Counted from the stretch's first letter, positions 45,656 through 58,344 are shown. The stretch: DNA of 64,000 nucleotides from Apus apus (GCF_020740795.1 NC_067301.1:6524501-6588500); one strand, 5' to 3'. Notes: a model not told the origin generated them from the sequence alone. Numbers and translations: made by a program.

Positions 45656-46084
45656 CCCGGTGGCGGGCGAGGCTTCCCCGGCGTCGCCCGGGAGGTGCCG
45701 GGTTCCCCGCCGGGTCCCCGCGGTGGCTCAGACAAAGCAGAGCTGGGCGGCAGGTGGGGAGCTGCTGCGGGTCTGGGCGGGAGCTCGGTGCTGGGGTCTG
45801 TCTGGGTCGGGGGGTGGGGGGGGGGTGGGGGGAGGCTTCTTCCCGCTCCCCAGCCCTGCTCGGCCGTTCCTGCTGCCTCCTGCCCGCCCGCGGCACGGGA
45901 GCGCCGGGGAGCGGGGCTGGGCAGGGTGGGAGCAAGTGTCAGGGCAAGAACCGGCTCCTCCCGGAGCAGCGCGGCCCTGGGGGGGCTGCCCGTGGCTCGG
46001 GGGGGGGCAGCCGGGGGGCTCCCCGGGACAAGGCCGGGCGGCCAGGGCTGCCCTTGGGCGGTGGGAGCCGCGCGGATCGTGTTT

Positions 46085-46275
46085 GTCTGGAACATGGATG
46101 AGGCACCATTTATTAAGTTGGAGTTTTGGGAGATGACTCATGGGTTGGCCGGCTATACATTGTGATATTTACAATATGGGAGCTTGGCATAAATAGGACT
46201 ATTTACGTTGCAGTGGAGAGCGCTAGCCAGCTCTGCTATTCAAATGAGCCCGGTATGGTTTTAATTATGGGGGGG
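46085..46275. promoter_or_regulatory. Candidate EPHB2 intronic enhancer
   Basis: Abrupt change from CpG island to balanced, AT-rich, repeat-free sequence: caccatttattaagttgg, tgatatttacaatatggg, cataaataggactatttacg and tattcaaatgagcccgg. A G-run closes it at 46268. This texture, about 1.2 kb after exon 1, is typical of conserved developmental enhancers. Conservation has not been tested. Confidence 0.35.
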
Positions 46276-47599
46276 GGGGGGGAGGAGGAGGGTTGGGGTG
46301 ATGAGCGTGTTTGTGGGAGCCTACGTGTCCACACGGGACATCTGGATGTCAAGCCGGCGTTGACACTCGTGGTGGGACTCGTGCTCGGCCGGTGGGGCCC
46401 GAGCGGGTTTGGCCGCCGCTGCTGAGGGATCCGGGGACAGGGTGACACCTCCACCCCTGCCCTGCCCTGCCCTGCGCCCAGAGGATCTGCTCGAAGGTGT
46501 GGGTGACCTTCCCACCGTCGTGGCAGGAGCAGCGAGGCCTGGGAGTGTGAGCGCCTGGGCTGATCCGAAGGGACGAGGGATGTACAAGCGGGGACGAGGG
46601 GGTGGCCGGCACTGCTGGGGGGTTTTTGCCCACCCGAGGTGATTGCTGGAAGGTCCGTGTTCCTCCATGGGTGGGAATGATCCAAGGGAGACGGCCAACG
46701 GGGGCCCTGCACTGTGGTGCTTCCAGCCACCATCCCCGCCTGTTGGTTGGGGTTTGATGGTGCCAAACCCCCACCTCTGCCTCCAGCCTCGAGCGGGTGT
46801 CGTGGCGTTGTGATGGTGGCTCACAGGGCTGGTGTGGGCAGCCAGCCCCTGTGTCCCAGCTTTTCCCACCTTGCACAGGCTTCTGGAGAGCTGGTGAGGC
46901 GAAAGTGTGTGGGATGCAGCATCCGGGCGCCCTCTGCTCCTTCCTCTCCTTTGGGAGCTGCCTCTTCCAGAGGCTCCCTGGGATGCTTGTCCATCTCTGG
47001 ATGCTCTGAGCCCCACGAGAGGCAGTGGTTGGAGCCCACCACAAGGCACCTCCGTGGTGGCCACATCCTCCTTGCTGCCATCACCATCTCCAGTGAATTC
47101 CCAGGGCCAAAATGGGGGGAGAAAAAGGCTCGTTCAGGGGAAAAATGGGCTCGTTTTTTTTTTTGCCTGGGGATCCTGCCTCTTGAGCCCTGTTCTCAGC
47201 TCTGCTACAGAGCTTTTCTGTAATGCTGGTAATTTCACTTGTCTCCTCTGTGCCTCAGTTTTCCTAATTACAAGGCGTAAAATAATACAAGCGTCTTTCC
47301 CAAGGGAGCTGCGAGGTTTTGTTAATGAACATGACAAAGTGCTTTGGGATCCGTGGTTGAAAGTGCAGCCTTAGTCAGTGCGTGTGTGTGTGTGGGGTGT
47401 TTATTTATCTACATGCTTTATATTTCTCTATACGCTATATATTCACTTGCATTTAACAAACCTTAATTAGAAACAAAGCCGATAGGGAAGGAAATATAAA
47501 CAGGAGTGTGCATGAAAATTGGAAGTTGATTACTCACTGGCCAGCAGAATGTGTGTCTCGGGCTCGGGAGGAAAGGCTGTTTGGTTAAAACCGGCTCTG

Positions 47600-47775
47600 T
47601 TAAAAGGAAATGTGAAAAGAAGGTAAAGCATAAATCAATATGGAAAACAGGGAGGTGGATGACAACGTACATAAAGCAGAGGTTAAGAATTGCATACAGT
47701 TGTTAAGGCAGTTGCAAGGTAACGTATCTGCAGCTGAGAAAGTTCAGGCTTATAAAAGGAAAGTTTTTTTCGTGT
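47600..47775 (+). mobile_element. Possible decayed LINE fragment
   Basis: The frame from 47640 contains DDNVHKAEVKNCIQLLRQ and EKVQAYKRKVFF. This loosely recalls the linker before the CR1-clade reverse transcriptase (EVKDNKKGFFKYI). The similarity is weak; a conserved non-coding block is the alternative. Confidence 0.25.
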
Positions 47776-47784
47776 GTGTGTGTG

Positions 47785-47832
47785 GTTTTTGTTGTGTTTT
47801 AAAAAAAAAAAAACAACAAACACAACAAAACC
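47785..47832. repeat. Inverted repeat around an A-run
   Basis: Left arm GGTTTTTGTTGTGTTT (47785-47800) and right arm AACACAACAAAACC (47819-47832) can pair, with one bulged T, around a T/A-rich loop. Confidence 0.7.
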
Positions 47833-49734
47833 AGAAAGTCAAGAACAAAGGGAGTCCTGGAAGGGTCTGGATCCCACACGGGTTGGTAACAGGGCTGCTG
47901 TTGCTGATGGCTCCTCTTTGTGCTCTGCTGGCCTAGGGTGCACGTGTACTGGGAGGACTGGTGCCGCCGAGGTATGCTGGGGGAGCTGGGAAGGCCACTT
48001 GGGTATTTCAGAACAGCCTGGCTAAGTCCCATCTGAGGGGGGGAGAAAACCTGCAGGCGCTCTGCACCCCGTTGCAGTTCCCTTTTCATAAGCCTCGCGG
48101 TGCTGGCGGGATTGCCGAGGGCTGGCTCTCCTCCAGCCCTGTGCCAAAAGCTGCAAAGGAAGGAAGGAGATGGTCCTCCTACCTGCCAGGTGCCGGCAGC
48201 GCCGGGCGGCGGCTCCGCCGGGCGAGGGAAAAGTGCCTGGCGCGAGGACTGGATGTTGAGCATCCTTCTGTGCCAGGCAATCCTGATCCTGAGGCTTGGA
48301 GAGGGATGCTGGGGCAGGAGGGCTGTGTCCTCTCCCAGGGGGCATCCCTGGGACATCCCTAGGGCACACGGTGGCTGAGGTGCTGGACACAAACACCCGT
48401 GCCCGTCTTCCGGGCAAGCTGGGAGACAAGACCTTTGTGTTTCTGTGTAGTTTATAATGTATTACAATGTACACAGCACACGCGGCGTATTTATGAGGTG
48501 GCATAAAATACATCGTGTATTTCGTGTATGCTCTGACATATTTTAGTGTTAAAATGTGGTCACCTCTCTTGTAGACATGGTCATGCCCCCCTGCAGCCTC
48601 CTCCAGGCCCTGGGCTGGCACAGGGGACAGCAGCAAACACAGGGCTCGGGTTGTGCCCCGTCGTGTGATGCTTCACGGTGTTGGGGGAAGGACAGGGAGA
48701 CTTTTGCCATCTCCTTGGGGTTATGGGTCACACCAGGGCAGTGGCCTTGGGCTGGGTGCCCCAGGGAGGTGGCATGTGCCTACGGAGTGCCAGGACCATT
48801 GGAGCTGCGGGAGTTATCCCAGCGCGCTCCGGAGGGATGTGGCAGAGCCACAGGACCAGGGGGCAAAAACCACAAGATCTGCCAGGAGGCTGATCCATCC
48901 CGTGTGTTAGAATTTCAGATCTGCAAACGCTGTCCCCAGGTCCAGGCTGGAAACAAATTTTTGACAAAAAAAAAACACCCTGATTTTGAGCCAGCCCTGT
49001 GCTGCCCATCCCCGCCTCCCCCCCCTCTCTGCTGCCTGGGTTAATTTTTTACCAGGTCCCTTCCACGTGCCCACCTGCCCTTTGCATTGTCAGAGCAGCA
49101 GCAGGGAAAACTCCTTTTGAAGACCAAATAAGTCGGTGCCTGAGTTAAACATCCACGTGGCTGGCATTGCCACTCTGCTCCTCCCAGGTGGGAGCAGCAG
49201 GTGCTCCTGATTCCTGTTGTATTTCCAGCTTCTCTGGGTGATAAAAGCTGAGGGAGCAGACCTTGGAGGCAGGTGCCAAGGGGACAGGGCTGTATGGGAT
49301 GAGGGCTTGGGGCTGGTGTTGCCACTGATGTCCCCCAGCTCCTTGGGACATCACAGAGGGATCTGGGAGTGCGAAGGGGACGTGGCTGTGCTGGAGAGGT
49401 GTTGCCAAGGGGTTTTGGGGCTGTCCCCAAGCATGGGAGCAGTGGTCCTCTTTGCTGACGGGCTGAGGATCTGCCTGCACTAGTCAGTGGCTGTTTGTGT
49501 ACACATACCTGAGCTGGCTGCTGGGAGGGGGGCACTGGTGGGGTTGTGAAACCTGCCTGAGGAGCTGGGTAAATATGGGATGCTGAGCTGTGACAGACAA
49601 GAGTCTGAGCCCCTCACTCCTTTCCCAACAGGCACCCACTCCTGACAGACCCACCCTGCTGAGATGGGTGCTTGTGTGTGGGTCTGTCTGGGGGTGGGTG
49701 TCCCATCCCTGCATCCCATCATGAGACCTCCCTG

Positions 49735-50224
49735 CCAACACAAGAAAGACATGGAACTGTTAGAGGGAGTCCAGAGGAGGCCACGGAGATGATCCAAGGG
49801 CTGGAGCAGCTCTGCTCTGGAGCCAGGCTGGGAGAGTTGGGGTGTTCAGCCTGGAGAAGAGAAGGCTCCAGGGAGACCTTAGAGCACCTTCCAGTGCCTG
49901 AAGGGGCTCCAGGAAAGCTGGGGAGGGACTTGGGACAAGGGCAGGGAGGGATGGGATGAGGAGGGAAGGGATTAAAACTGCAAGAGGGGGGATTGAGGTT
50001 GGACATGAGGAGGAAATTCTTTGCTGTGAGGGTGGTGAGACCCTGGCCCAGCTTGCCCAGGGAAGCTGTGGCTGCCCCATCCCTGGCAGCGTTGAAGGGC
50101 AGGTTGGATGGGGCTTGGAGCAGCCTGGTCTAGTGGGAGGTGTCCCTGCCCATGCAGGGGGGTTGGATCTGGATGGTCTTCAAGGTCCCTCCCAACCCAA
50201 ACCAGCCTGTTGCTCTATGATTCG
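49735..50224 (+). mobile_element. CR1 LINE, young subfamily
   Basis: ORF2 C-terminus starting KKDMELL-like, full 3' UTR and a tctatgattc end. It is the close relative of 43512-43965. Confidence 0.93.
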
Positions 50225-51389
50225 TGCTGTACCGCAGAAAGTCCTTTTTTGCCAAGGAAGACAACCCCCGGTTGGCTCCTGTCCCCATTTGTGGTCCCTC
50301 CCAACCCTGCCTTTTGCTTTGCAGAGATGGCAGAGAGGAGTGCAGCTGCTGCTGGGCTGCCTCAGGATGGAGGGAGCGGGGAGATCCTCAGAGGCAAAAG
50401 TTCAGCCGTTAGATAAGGGGGTAACGCCGGGGCCTCCCGCGATAAGGGGCTGACGTGCGGAGAGGGAGGGAGGGATGGAGAGGCAGCTCTGCCCTGGCTG
50501 GTACCCAGGGGTGGGAGCTTGGCTGGGGGGGTTTCTGGGGGGTGCTGGAGGTGGGCAGGGATGCCTCAGGAGCTGGTGGGTGGCAGCAAGGAAGGTGTGA
50601 GGAAGGAGAGGTGCTGCAGGGATGTATTGAGAGTGACTTTATATCAACATCGGGTGTCTCGGGATAGTTGGCAGGTTGTGCTGGACTGGGGTTGGGTGGG
50701 GTGTGCCAGCCCCCCCCCCAGCAAGGCAGGATGGAGGCAGAGGGGTAAGTGAGGGTCATGCCGTGCCCTCTCTGGCTTTCTGTGCTCAGGGATGAATGGA
50801 GCAGGAGCAATGAAGGGTCTCTGCTGTCCCTCTGACCTGGCTTGTGGCACCAGTTGCTGAACATTAAGGGAGATGGGACAGGACATGTGGGCAGAAAACA
50901 CAACTATAACTGTGGATGGTCCTCGCTTCCCTGAGTGTCACATCAGGGTGTTTTTCAGAAATGGCAGTGTTAGTGACTGAACTATCGTGGCTCTTCAGAG
51001 AGACCAGGAGAGGAGGATCTCTTGGTTTAGACCTGAGCATCACACAGTGTGAGGCGTGGGGCTGGCTCTGTGGGAGCAGGTTCAGCCTCCTAGCAGGCAT
51101 GACAAGGGGCTGGTGATCTTCAAAAGTTGAAGAAGCTCTATCAGTTGGAATAATAATATGTTCTCCCCACCTTCCCTCTCTTAGAGGCAGACCCATCGCA
51201 TCTGTAAAATGACCAGCACTTAAAAGTGCTGCACAGTAACATTTGGTAAGTCAGGCAATGGGAAGGTGGGAGCTGAAGGAGCAGCTAAAATAGCAAAATA
51301 CTTGCACGTGATGTGGGAAATTATATTAAAACTCAGGATAAATTTGTGCAGCCACTTAACGTGTGAGTTTGAAACAAGAAAATAAATCT

Positions 51390-52300
51390 TGATTAAATGG
51401 CAGATTGCAGGAGGTCACTGGAGGTAAAAAGATGCTCTTCAGAAAGTGGAAGTCGTGTCTAAAAGGGGAAAATAGAAGTCAGAATCTGTGGTGTGGTGAA
51501 TGCAAAACCATATATGGCAGCCCGAGAGGAGTTTGAAAAACAACTTGTGAGAAGAAATGAATTATTCCCCCCCCCCCCCCTTCCCAGGTCCCTTCCCAAC
51601 AGATGAGGTTAAAACCAACCAGGATGGAGCGCTTGAGGAGCTGAGGAACAACTTCAGTGTCCCCCCAAATGGCCGTGGCCAAGGGGACTCCTGCCAAGGA
51701 GCTTTCCTTCCCAGGGCAGGTCTGAGAGGCTGCCCCAAGGTGATGGCAGAAGAGCTTGTATTTTAGAACAAAAAGGGAAGACAAATGCTGGGGCAGAGCA
51801 AACGGGACAAATGTCCTTTAAGAAAAGCTCCTTGGGTGATCCAGGAGACTGCAGAGCAGTGATTTTAGAGGCAGGGTTCTCTTCTGGATTAAAAACTGCT
51901 TAAAAGGTGAGAAACAAAGAGTCAGTTTTCCCTCTGGGTGGAGGTCAGTGTGAGGTTTGTGCTGCACTCTGTATTTATAAACACACTGGAAAGGGGCTGG
52001 AACTCGACGGCGAGAAAGTTTTCGGGTTACACAAAATCATTCAGGAGGATAAAAACAACAGTTGTCTTTAAAATATTGTGAAAGGATCTCATGGCACTGG
52101 ATAACCAGGCTATAAAGTGGCAGATTAAATGTAGTCAGTGATGAATGGAAAGGGATTCACATGGAAAAAATTACCCTAAACCCCTGCATGCTCAGTGACA
52201 GCCTTTAAATTAGTTATTAGCATTTTAAGGAAGAGATCTTAAAAGTCGTTGTGGATGGCTCTTTGAAAGCATCTGCTCCAAACTGGGAAAGGCTGGGAAA
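51390..52300 (+). mobile_element. Ancient CR1-clade LINE, ORF2 linker and reverse transcriptase remnants
   Basis: Collinear traces in order: ttcagaaagtggaagtcgtg (RKWK-like linker) and REEFEKQLV at about 51525; cttgggtgatccaggagac at 51831; WIKNCLKGEKQ-like at about 51888; KFSGYTKSFRR at about 52014 (from FADDTKLFR); ggatctcatggcactggat; AIKWQIKC; and VVVDGSLKAS at about 52240. Frame changes are many. Copies of this kind are much older than bird CR1 3' fragments. 51560-51780 may be an unrelated insertion. Confidence 0.6.
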
Positions 52301-52467
52301 GGAGGGTGAAGATACTGGTACAGGAGATGTACATGGGCCAAGGGGGGCTTCAGGAATGAGGCAGCTTGAGGGGGCCACAGAGGCGTGTTGGACCATGGGA
52401 GGTGTGAGGAAGAGGGTGATGAAGGGCTGATGATTTGTTATTTTATATGTTTTCACTCCACCTTGAG

Positions 52468-52850
52468 TGGAGCGAGGAGCTGCTGAGGGAACTGGGGGTG
52501 TTCATCCTGAAGGCTGAGGGGAGACCTTCCTTTCTACGACTCCCTGAAAAGAGTTCAGAGCAAGATGGGGTCAGTCTGCCAAGGAACAAGTGATAGAACA
52601 AGAGGAAACAGCCTCAAGTCACCCAGAGGAGGTTTAGATTGGATTTTGAGAACCATTTCTTCCCTGAAAGGGTTGCCAGGCCCTGGCCCAGGCTGCCCAG
52701 GGCAGTGGTGGAGTCCCCATCCCTGGAGGAGTTTAAAAGACGTGGTGCAGAGGGACATGGGGCAGTGGTGGACTTGGCAGAGTTGGGTTAATGGTTGGAC
52801 TTGGTGGTCTTAAAGTTCTTTTCCAACCGAAACAGTTCTGTGTTTCTGTT
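52468..52850 (+). mobile_element. CR1 LINE 3' fragment
   Basis: ELGVFILKAEG-like ORF2 tail, the 3' UTR (atggttggacttggtggtct) and a degenerate tail gttctgtgtttctg. Confidence 0.9.
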
Positions 52851-53725
52851 GTGTGTGTTCTCAAGCAGCAGGTTTAAAACCAGGAGCAACGGAGGGTGGA
52901 GGCAGGAGCGTGCTGGGCAGGGTTAAGCTCTCCCGTCTGTCCTGGCTCCCGGGCTGGTCAGGCTGCCTGTGATGCACAAAGCAGGGTGCTTCCTGCACCT
53001 CCTCCCTGAGTATCCCTCCCCTCTGCTCTGCTGGAGGTGGGTGGGAAACCAGGAATGCTTTTGGTCAGCCTCTGTGGGCACAGGCAGTGTTTGAGGTTTG
53101 AGGTCTGTCCCAAAGTGAACGGCGTCTTCTCCAGGCTCGGGTGCTGGATGCCTCTGCTTGGTGGGGGCCTCATTGCCTCCCAGCTTGGCTTTCAAGACCA
53201 TCTGTAGCTTCAAAGTATTGGGGGGGTCCCTGTTGCTCCAGGTAGCTCATTTGGGACCATTCCAGGTGTGGGAACACCTTCCAGCCTTCCTTGATTTGGA
53301 CAGGGTGACCAGGCTAGGTAAGGTCCCCTGAAAGGTGCCCCTTGCCCTCCTCAGCGTTACCCAGGGAGAGAGCGTCTGGCTGGAGCTGGGGCAGGAGAGG
53401 AGCTGCCCTCAGCCCTGGGTTCACCTTGAGGGGGTGAAGGGTGGGTTTAGGGGAGGTGCTCAGCCCCTCGCCCACCAGCCGGGGTGGAGGGGATGGCCTG
53501 AGCAGCTCGTGCTCCCAGGGCCAGACAAAGGGAACAATGGGCTCCTGGGAGGGCTGCTCAGCCCCAGCACAGGAGAGGAGAGGGAGGCAGCTGGGCTGGC
53601 TGCAGAGGGCTCAGCTCCCCTGTGCTCCCACCCAGGCTTTGGAGGTCCTGGGGACACCTGGTCTGCAGCAGACAGAAGGTCATATATCCCAGGTGGGAAT
53701 TATCAGAGAATCAAGGGCTGCTCTG

Positions 53726-54190
53726 GGTTCCCTGGGCAACCTGGGCCAGGGTCTCACCATCCTCACAGCACAGAACTTCCTCCTCATGTCCAACCTAAAT
53801 CTCTCTTCCAGTTTTCATCCATCCCCTCTTGTCCTCTCCCTCCCTGCCCTTGTCCCAAGCCCCTCCCCAGCTTTCCTGGAGCCCCTTCAGGCACTGGAAG
53901 CTGCTCTAAGGTCTCCCTGGAGCCTTCTCCTCTCCAGGCTGAACACCCCAACTCTCCCAGCCTGTCTCCAGAGCAGAGCTGCTCCAGCCCTCCCATCATC
54001 TTTGTGGCCTCCTCTGGACTCTCTCCAACAGCTCCGTGTCCTTCTTGTGCTGGGGACCCCAGAATTGGCCCCAGCCCTGCAGGGGGGTCTCAGCAGGGTG
54101 GAACACAGGGGACAATCCCCTCCCTGGCCCTGCTGGTCATGCTGCTGGTGATGCAGCTCAGGACATTGTTGGTTTCTGGGCTGCTGGCAC
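53726..54190 (-). mobile_element. CR1 LINE, about 0.46 kb
   Basis: Minus-oriented, beginning inside the 3' UTR (ggttccctgggcaacctggg) and running into the ORF2 C-terminus to about the cagaattggccccagccctg block and beyond. Confidence 0.92.
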
Positions 54191-54654
54191 AGCTGGCAGG
54201 CTCATGCTGAGCTTCTCATCAGCCAACACCCTGTTATCCCAGGCCAAGCAGCTTGCTGCTGTGCTGGGCTTATTTGGGGTCTGTCTGTCTGGCAGCAGGC
54301 TGAAATGAGTCCTGCTCCATGGAAATGTCACCTCAGCTCCCAAAACATGTCTCCATATTGCAGGGGGCCCTGCCAGAGTGTGGTGGGCCATGGTTGCACA
54401 TCCTCACCATGGCTAGCCTTGTTGAGGGCTGGTGCAGTGCTGCTCTGCTGCACAACGCCAGGGAGGGTGAGGAGGGTTAAACCCTCTAGATCTCCCTGTC
54501 CAGACCCTCTGTGAACCTGGACAACTTCAGCATAGGGATGCAGAATAAAGAAGGTATCTCCACCCTCCGCTGCCCTGGTGCACAAGCATCAGGGGAACCT
54601 GTGGATGAGAAGAATCATGAGCACTGGTGTGACAGTGCAGGTTCCTCCTTCTGA

Positions 54655-55735
54655 GGAAGTATGGGCTTGATGATCAGGCAGTGAGGTGGATCAAGAACTG
54701 GTTGAAAGGAAGAAGTCAGAGAGCTGTAGTCAATGGGGCAGAATCTAGTTAGAGGTCTGTGACCAGTGGGGTCCCTCAGGGGTCGGTACTAGGACTGGTG
54801 GTGTTCAATATCTTCATCAACGACCTGGATGAGGGAACAGGGTGTGCCCTCAGCAAGTTTGCTGGTGACACCAAACTGGGAGGAGTGGCTGACACACCAG
54901 AAGGCTGTGCTGCCATTCAGGGAGACCTGGACAGGCTGGAGAGTTGGGTGGGGAGAAACTTGGTGAAGTTCAACAAGTGCAAGTGCAGAGTCTTGTGTCT
55001 GGGGAAGAACAACCCCAGGTACCAGTACAGGTTGGGGGCTGAGCTGCTGGAGAGCAGGGTAGGAGAAAGGGACCTGGGGGTCCTGGTGGACAGGAGGATG
55101 ACCATGAGCCAGCAATGTGCCCTTGTGGCCAAGAAGGCCAATGGATCCTGGGGTGCATTAGAAAGGGGGTGGTTAGTAGGTCAAGAGAGGTTCTCCTCCC
55201 CCTCTATTCTGCCTTGGGGAGGCCACATCTGGAGTATTGTGTCCAGTTCTGGGCCCCTCAGTTCAGGAAGGACAGGGAACTGCTTGAGAGTCCAGGGCAG
55301 AGCCACAGAGATGATGGAGGGAGTGGAACATCTCCCTGATGAGGAAAGGCTGAGGGAGCTGGGTCTCTTGAGCTTGGAGAAGAGGAGACTGAGGGGCGAC
55401 CTCATCCATGTTCACAAACACGTTCAGGGCAGTGTCAGGAGGACAGACCAGGCTTTGTTCAGTGATGTCCAGTGACAGGACAAGGGGCAATGGGTGCAAA
55501 CTGGAGCAGAGGAGGTTCCATGTGAATATCAGGAAGAACTTCTTTCCTGTGAGAGTGACAGAGCCCTGGGACAGGCTGCCCAGAGAGGCTGTGGAGTCTC
55601 CTTTGCTGGAGACATTCAAAACCCACCTGTACAAGTTCCTGTGTGATGTGCTCTGGGTGACCCTGCTCTGGCAGGGGGGTTGGACTGGGTGACCTTTCGA
55701 GGTCCCTTCCAACCCCTAGGATTCTGTGATTCCTG
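54655..55735 (+). mobile_element. CR1 LINE, longest recognisable copy with reverse transcriptase
   Basis: From ggcttgatgatcaggcagtg through [71 protein letters not shown] and [19 protein letters not shown] to the 3' UTR and gattctgtgattcc. The catalytic FADD reads FAGD. At least two frameshifts fall between about 55140 and 55320, where [10 protein letters not shown] is in another frame. It is inactive but recent enough to read. Confidence 0.95.
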
Positions 55736-57339
55736 TCTCTCAGGGCAAGGGAGCACTGCTGGGAGCACTCTTGGAGTTGGGGACAGGGAGTCCTTGGATG
55801 GTTTTTGGTCTCCAGAGGATATGCCCGTTCATACCAAGTGGCCACTGAACCCATGTGCTTTGGTTTGGACTGCTCACTGAAGCTAGAAGGTTGGGCGTGA
55901 TGTGTCTGAGGACAAACTGGACAGGAACAGGCTGTTCAGATGCCTCCAGGTGTGTGGTTGCTTTCACCTAAGAGACTAGTGGTTTGTGTGTCCTATGAGG
56001 ACCTACCAGGCACGGGCTGGTGGCCATCACTGGTATTCCTGGAGGGAGGAGGCAGCATCCTGCCCTGCCTCTGGCTTCTGTGATTCTGCACCTCGTTCTC
56101 CTGGCTGTGGACATGGTGCTGCCTGTTGGAGTTTGGCTCCAGCCTTTCTCTCATGAGATGCATCTTTCTTGCAAGCTCAACTTTTATCTACAGCCAGCTC
56201 AGCTGATGGATAAGAGTGATGGGACTCATCAGTCTGCCCAAAGAGGAAGGCTTGGTCCAGGACATGCATGGAGATGGCTCTTTATCCCATATCTACCACC
56301 TAATCTGTGTCTGAAGAATCTGTTCATGATTCTGAGGAAGAGCTACCAGTGCTTTGGACTGACAAACACGTGCAGCTGGTTTGAGGCAAGGTATGGTAGA
56401 AAAGTCTGCTGAAGATCAGGATTGAGCAAGCTACAAAAGCTGGGTGCAGCAGAGAGGGGAGGCTGAAGAAGCCCTGGTCCATCACAGTGAGGGTGATGCT
56501 GGGGCTGGCCTGGCTGGTGCATGAAACGTGCTCTCAGGGAGGTTGGCCAGAGCACGGGACGGGTCACATCTCGCCGTGCAGAGGTTGCGATTGCGTTTCA
56601 TGGGTTGCTCGGCTTGTAATCCTGTTTCCAGGCTCCACAGCTGCCCCTCAGAAGCCTTTCTGGAAGCCTCACTTAATAAATCTTTGCCTTGTTTTACTTC
56701 TAATCCTGTCTGGTGTCGGGAGACCAAGCGAGAAGGAGAAACGTGTGAACTGGGAGCAGCGCCGATCAAACAGAACAAGGTGTAGGAGCTGGCCCAGCAC
56801 GGGGCCTGCAGGCTGCAGAGGTTTGATGGTAGCAATTCCTGTGGATCTGCTGCAGGATCTCCACTCGCTTGCCCGGTGCTCTTGGAAGGTGGCTGAGGGC
56901 TGGTTTGGGGTGCTGGTCCCTGGCCATTGTGTGCCAGGCTCAGCCCGTGTGATGGGAACACCTGCCTGTTCAGTGTGAGGTCTGGGGCTTCCTCGCTGCT
57001 TTGGTGTGGATCCCGGAGGGAAAGGAGGCTGGGGAGGTTGGTTTCTTCTTTCCCTGGGGAGCAGAAAGTGGTCAGTGTCTGGATGTGGGGAATGGCCAGT
57101 GGCAAAGTATGGATTGCGTGGTGCTGGAGGACTCCAGGGGGTGGGATGGAGGTGTCTGCTCCTGGCTCCTGCCGGGCGTGGGTGTGATGCTGGGGCACGA
57201 GGGAGGGGATGGAGGCAGGCAGGGCAGAGCAGCCCCACCAGGGACAGTGTCCAGCCAGGCTGGGTGAATGGGTTCCCTGGGCACAGCCTGGAGCTGCCCT
57301 GTCCATGCCTGGCAGGGGGATGGAGAGTTTCCAAGTAAC

Positions 57340-57730
57340 AAGGACATGGAGCATAAGTCTGAGGAGCAGCTGAGGGAGCTGGGGGTGTCCAGCCTGGAGA
57401 CAAGGAGGTGAGGGGAGACCTGCTGGCTCTGCAGCTGCCTGAGAGGAGGTTGGAGCCAGGGGGAGGTCAGTCTCTTCTTCCAAGGAACAAGTAATAGAAG
57501 AAGAAGAAGAAGTGGCCTCAAGTTGCACCAGGGAAGGTTTAGACTGGATATCAGGACCAGTTTCTTCATGGAAACAGTTATCAAACACTGGCACAAGCTG
57601 CCCAGGGAGGTGGTTGAATCACTGTCCCTGGAGGCATTTAGAAGCCTTGTGAATGTGGTGCTGAGGGACATGGTTTGGCACTGGACTCGATAGCATTGGG
57701 TTAATGGTTGGACTTGGTGATCTTCTTTGA
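57340..57730 (+). mobile_element. CR1 LINE 3' fragment
   Basis: ORF2 C-terminus (cagctgagggagctggggg), an internal gaagaagaagaag expansion at about 57497, and the 3' UTR to atggttggacttggtgatc. No octamer tail. Confidence 0.9.
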
Positions 57731-58344
57731 CCCTCTTGGGCTACTCCCATCCTTACCACAGGGTAGCAGCACCCTGGAGGCTCAGAAAAGGTAACCAGGA
57801 AGGTGTGCATGATGCCTGGTGGTGGAAATCCCTTGAGAGCAGACAGAGAGCAGGGCACTGGTGTGGGCTGGAGGAGCAGGGAAAGGAAGGAGGGAAGGGG
57901 TGCTGGGCACATCCAGGACTTATCCCCATTCATCTGCTCTATCTTTGAGGAACCTGAGAGTCCTTGGCCAGATGCAGAGCAGTGGGGAGCAGGGCAGGCA
58001 CAGCAGAGGTGCTAATGAGGGTGTTGGCAGCTTGAGCTGGTGTCTGGCTGGTGTGTGGTGCTGGGTGTGAACCTGCAGGCAGCTGCTGAGCTCAGGGGTG
58101 TGATGGAGCCCTCCTGGGGTAGGTGGGCCCACTCCTGGCAGCTGGGTGATGTGGCTTCATCTCGGGGGGGGCAGAGCTGCTCTGAGCACGGCCTTAGCAA
58201 TGGGGAGATGCTCGGGTGGCTGAGCGGCTGCTGCCTGAGTTCCTGGTTTCCCTGGTTTTCTCCTCCTCTTGGCTCTTCACCTCTTCTTTCCACAAGGCTG
58301 TGGGAGGGATGGAGAGCACAGAAGTTGCTAACAACGCTTTTTGC

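Larger units (their letters stand above)
44130..45900 (+). promoter_or_regulatory. EPHB2 CpG-island promoter
   Basis: Dense CpG and G/C tracts begin about 0.75 kb before EPHB2 coding exon 1 and extend about 0.9 kb into intron 1. No TATA box is visible, as is usual for CpG-island promoters. Within it lie a T-tract (44297-44309), (CCGT)8, a 100-bp C-rich tract and a CGGCT/CGGTT pentamer array, listed separately. The transcription start is not placed. Confidence 0.8.

Noticed and set aside
44226-46165. 569-codon minus-strand frame and 299-357 codon plus-strand frames across the EPHB2 promoter
   Set aside because: GC-rich CpG-island DNA with few stops, C-runs and a 21-bp repeat. No domain is visible, and the frames cross EPHB2 exon 1 and its donor.
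54759-55475. 239-codon frame with reverse transcriptase similarity as a host gene
   Set aside because: It is a CR1 LINE copy with a changed catalytic motif and frameshifts, not a host gene.
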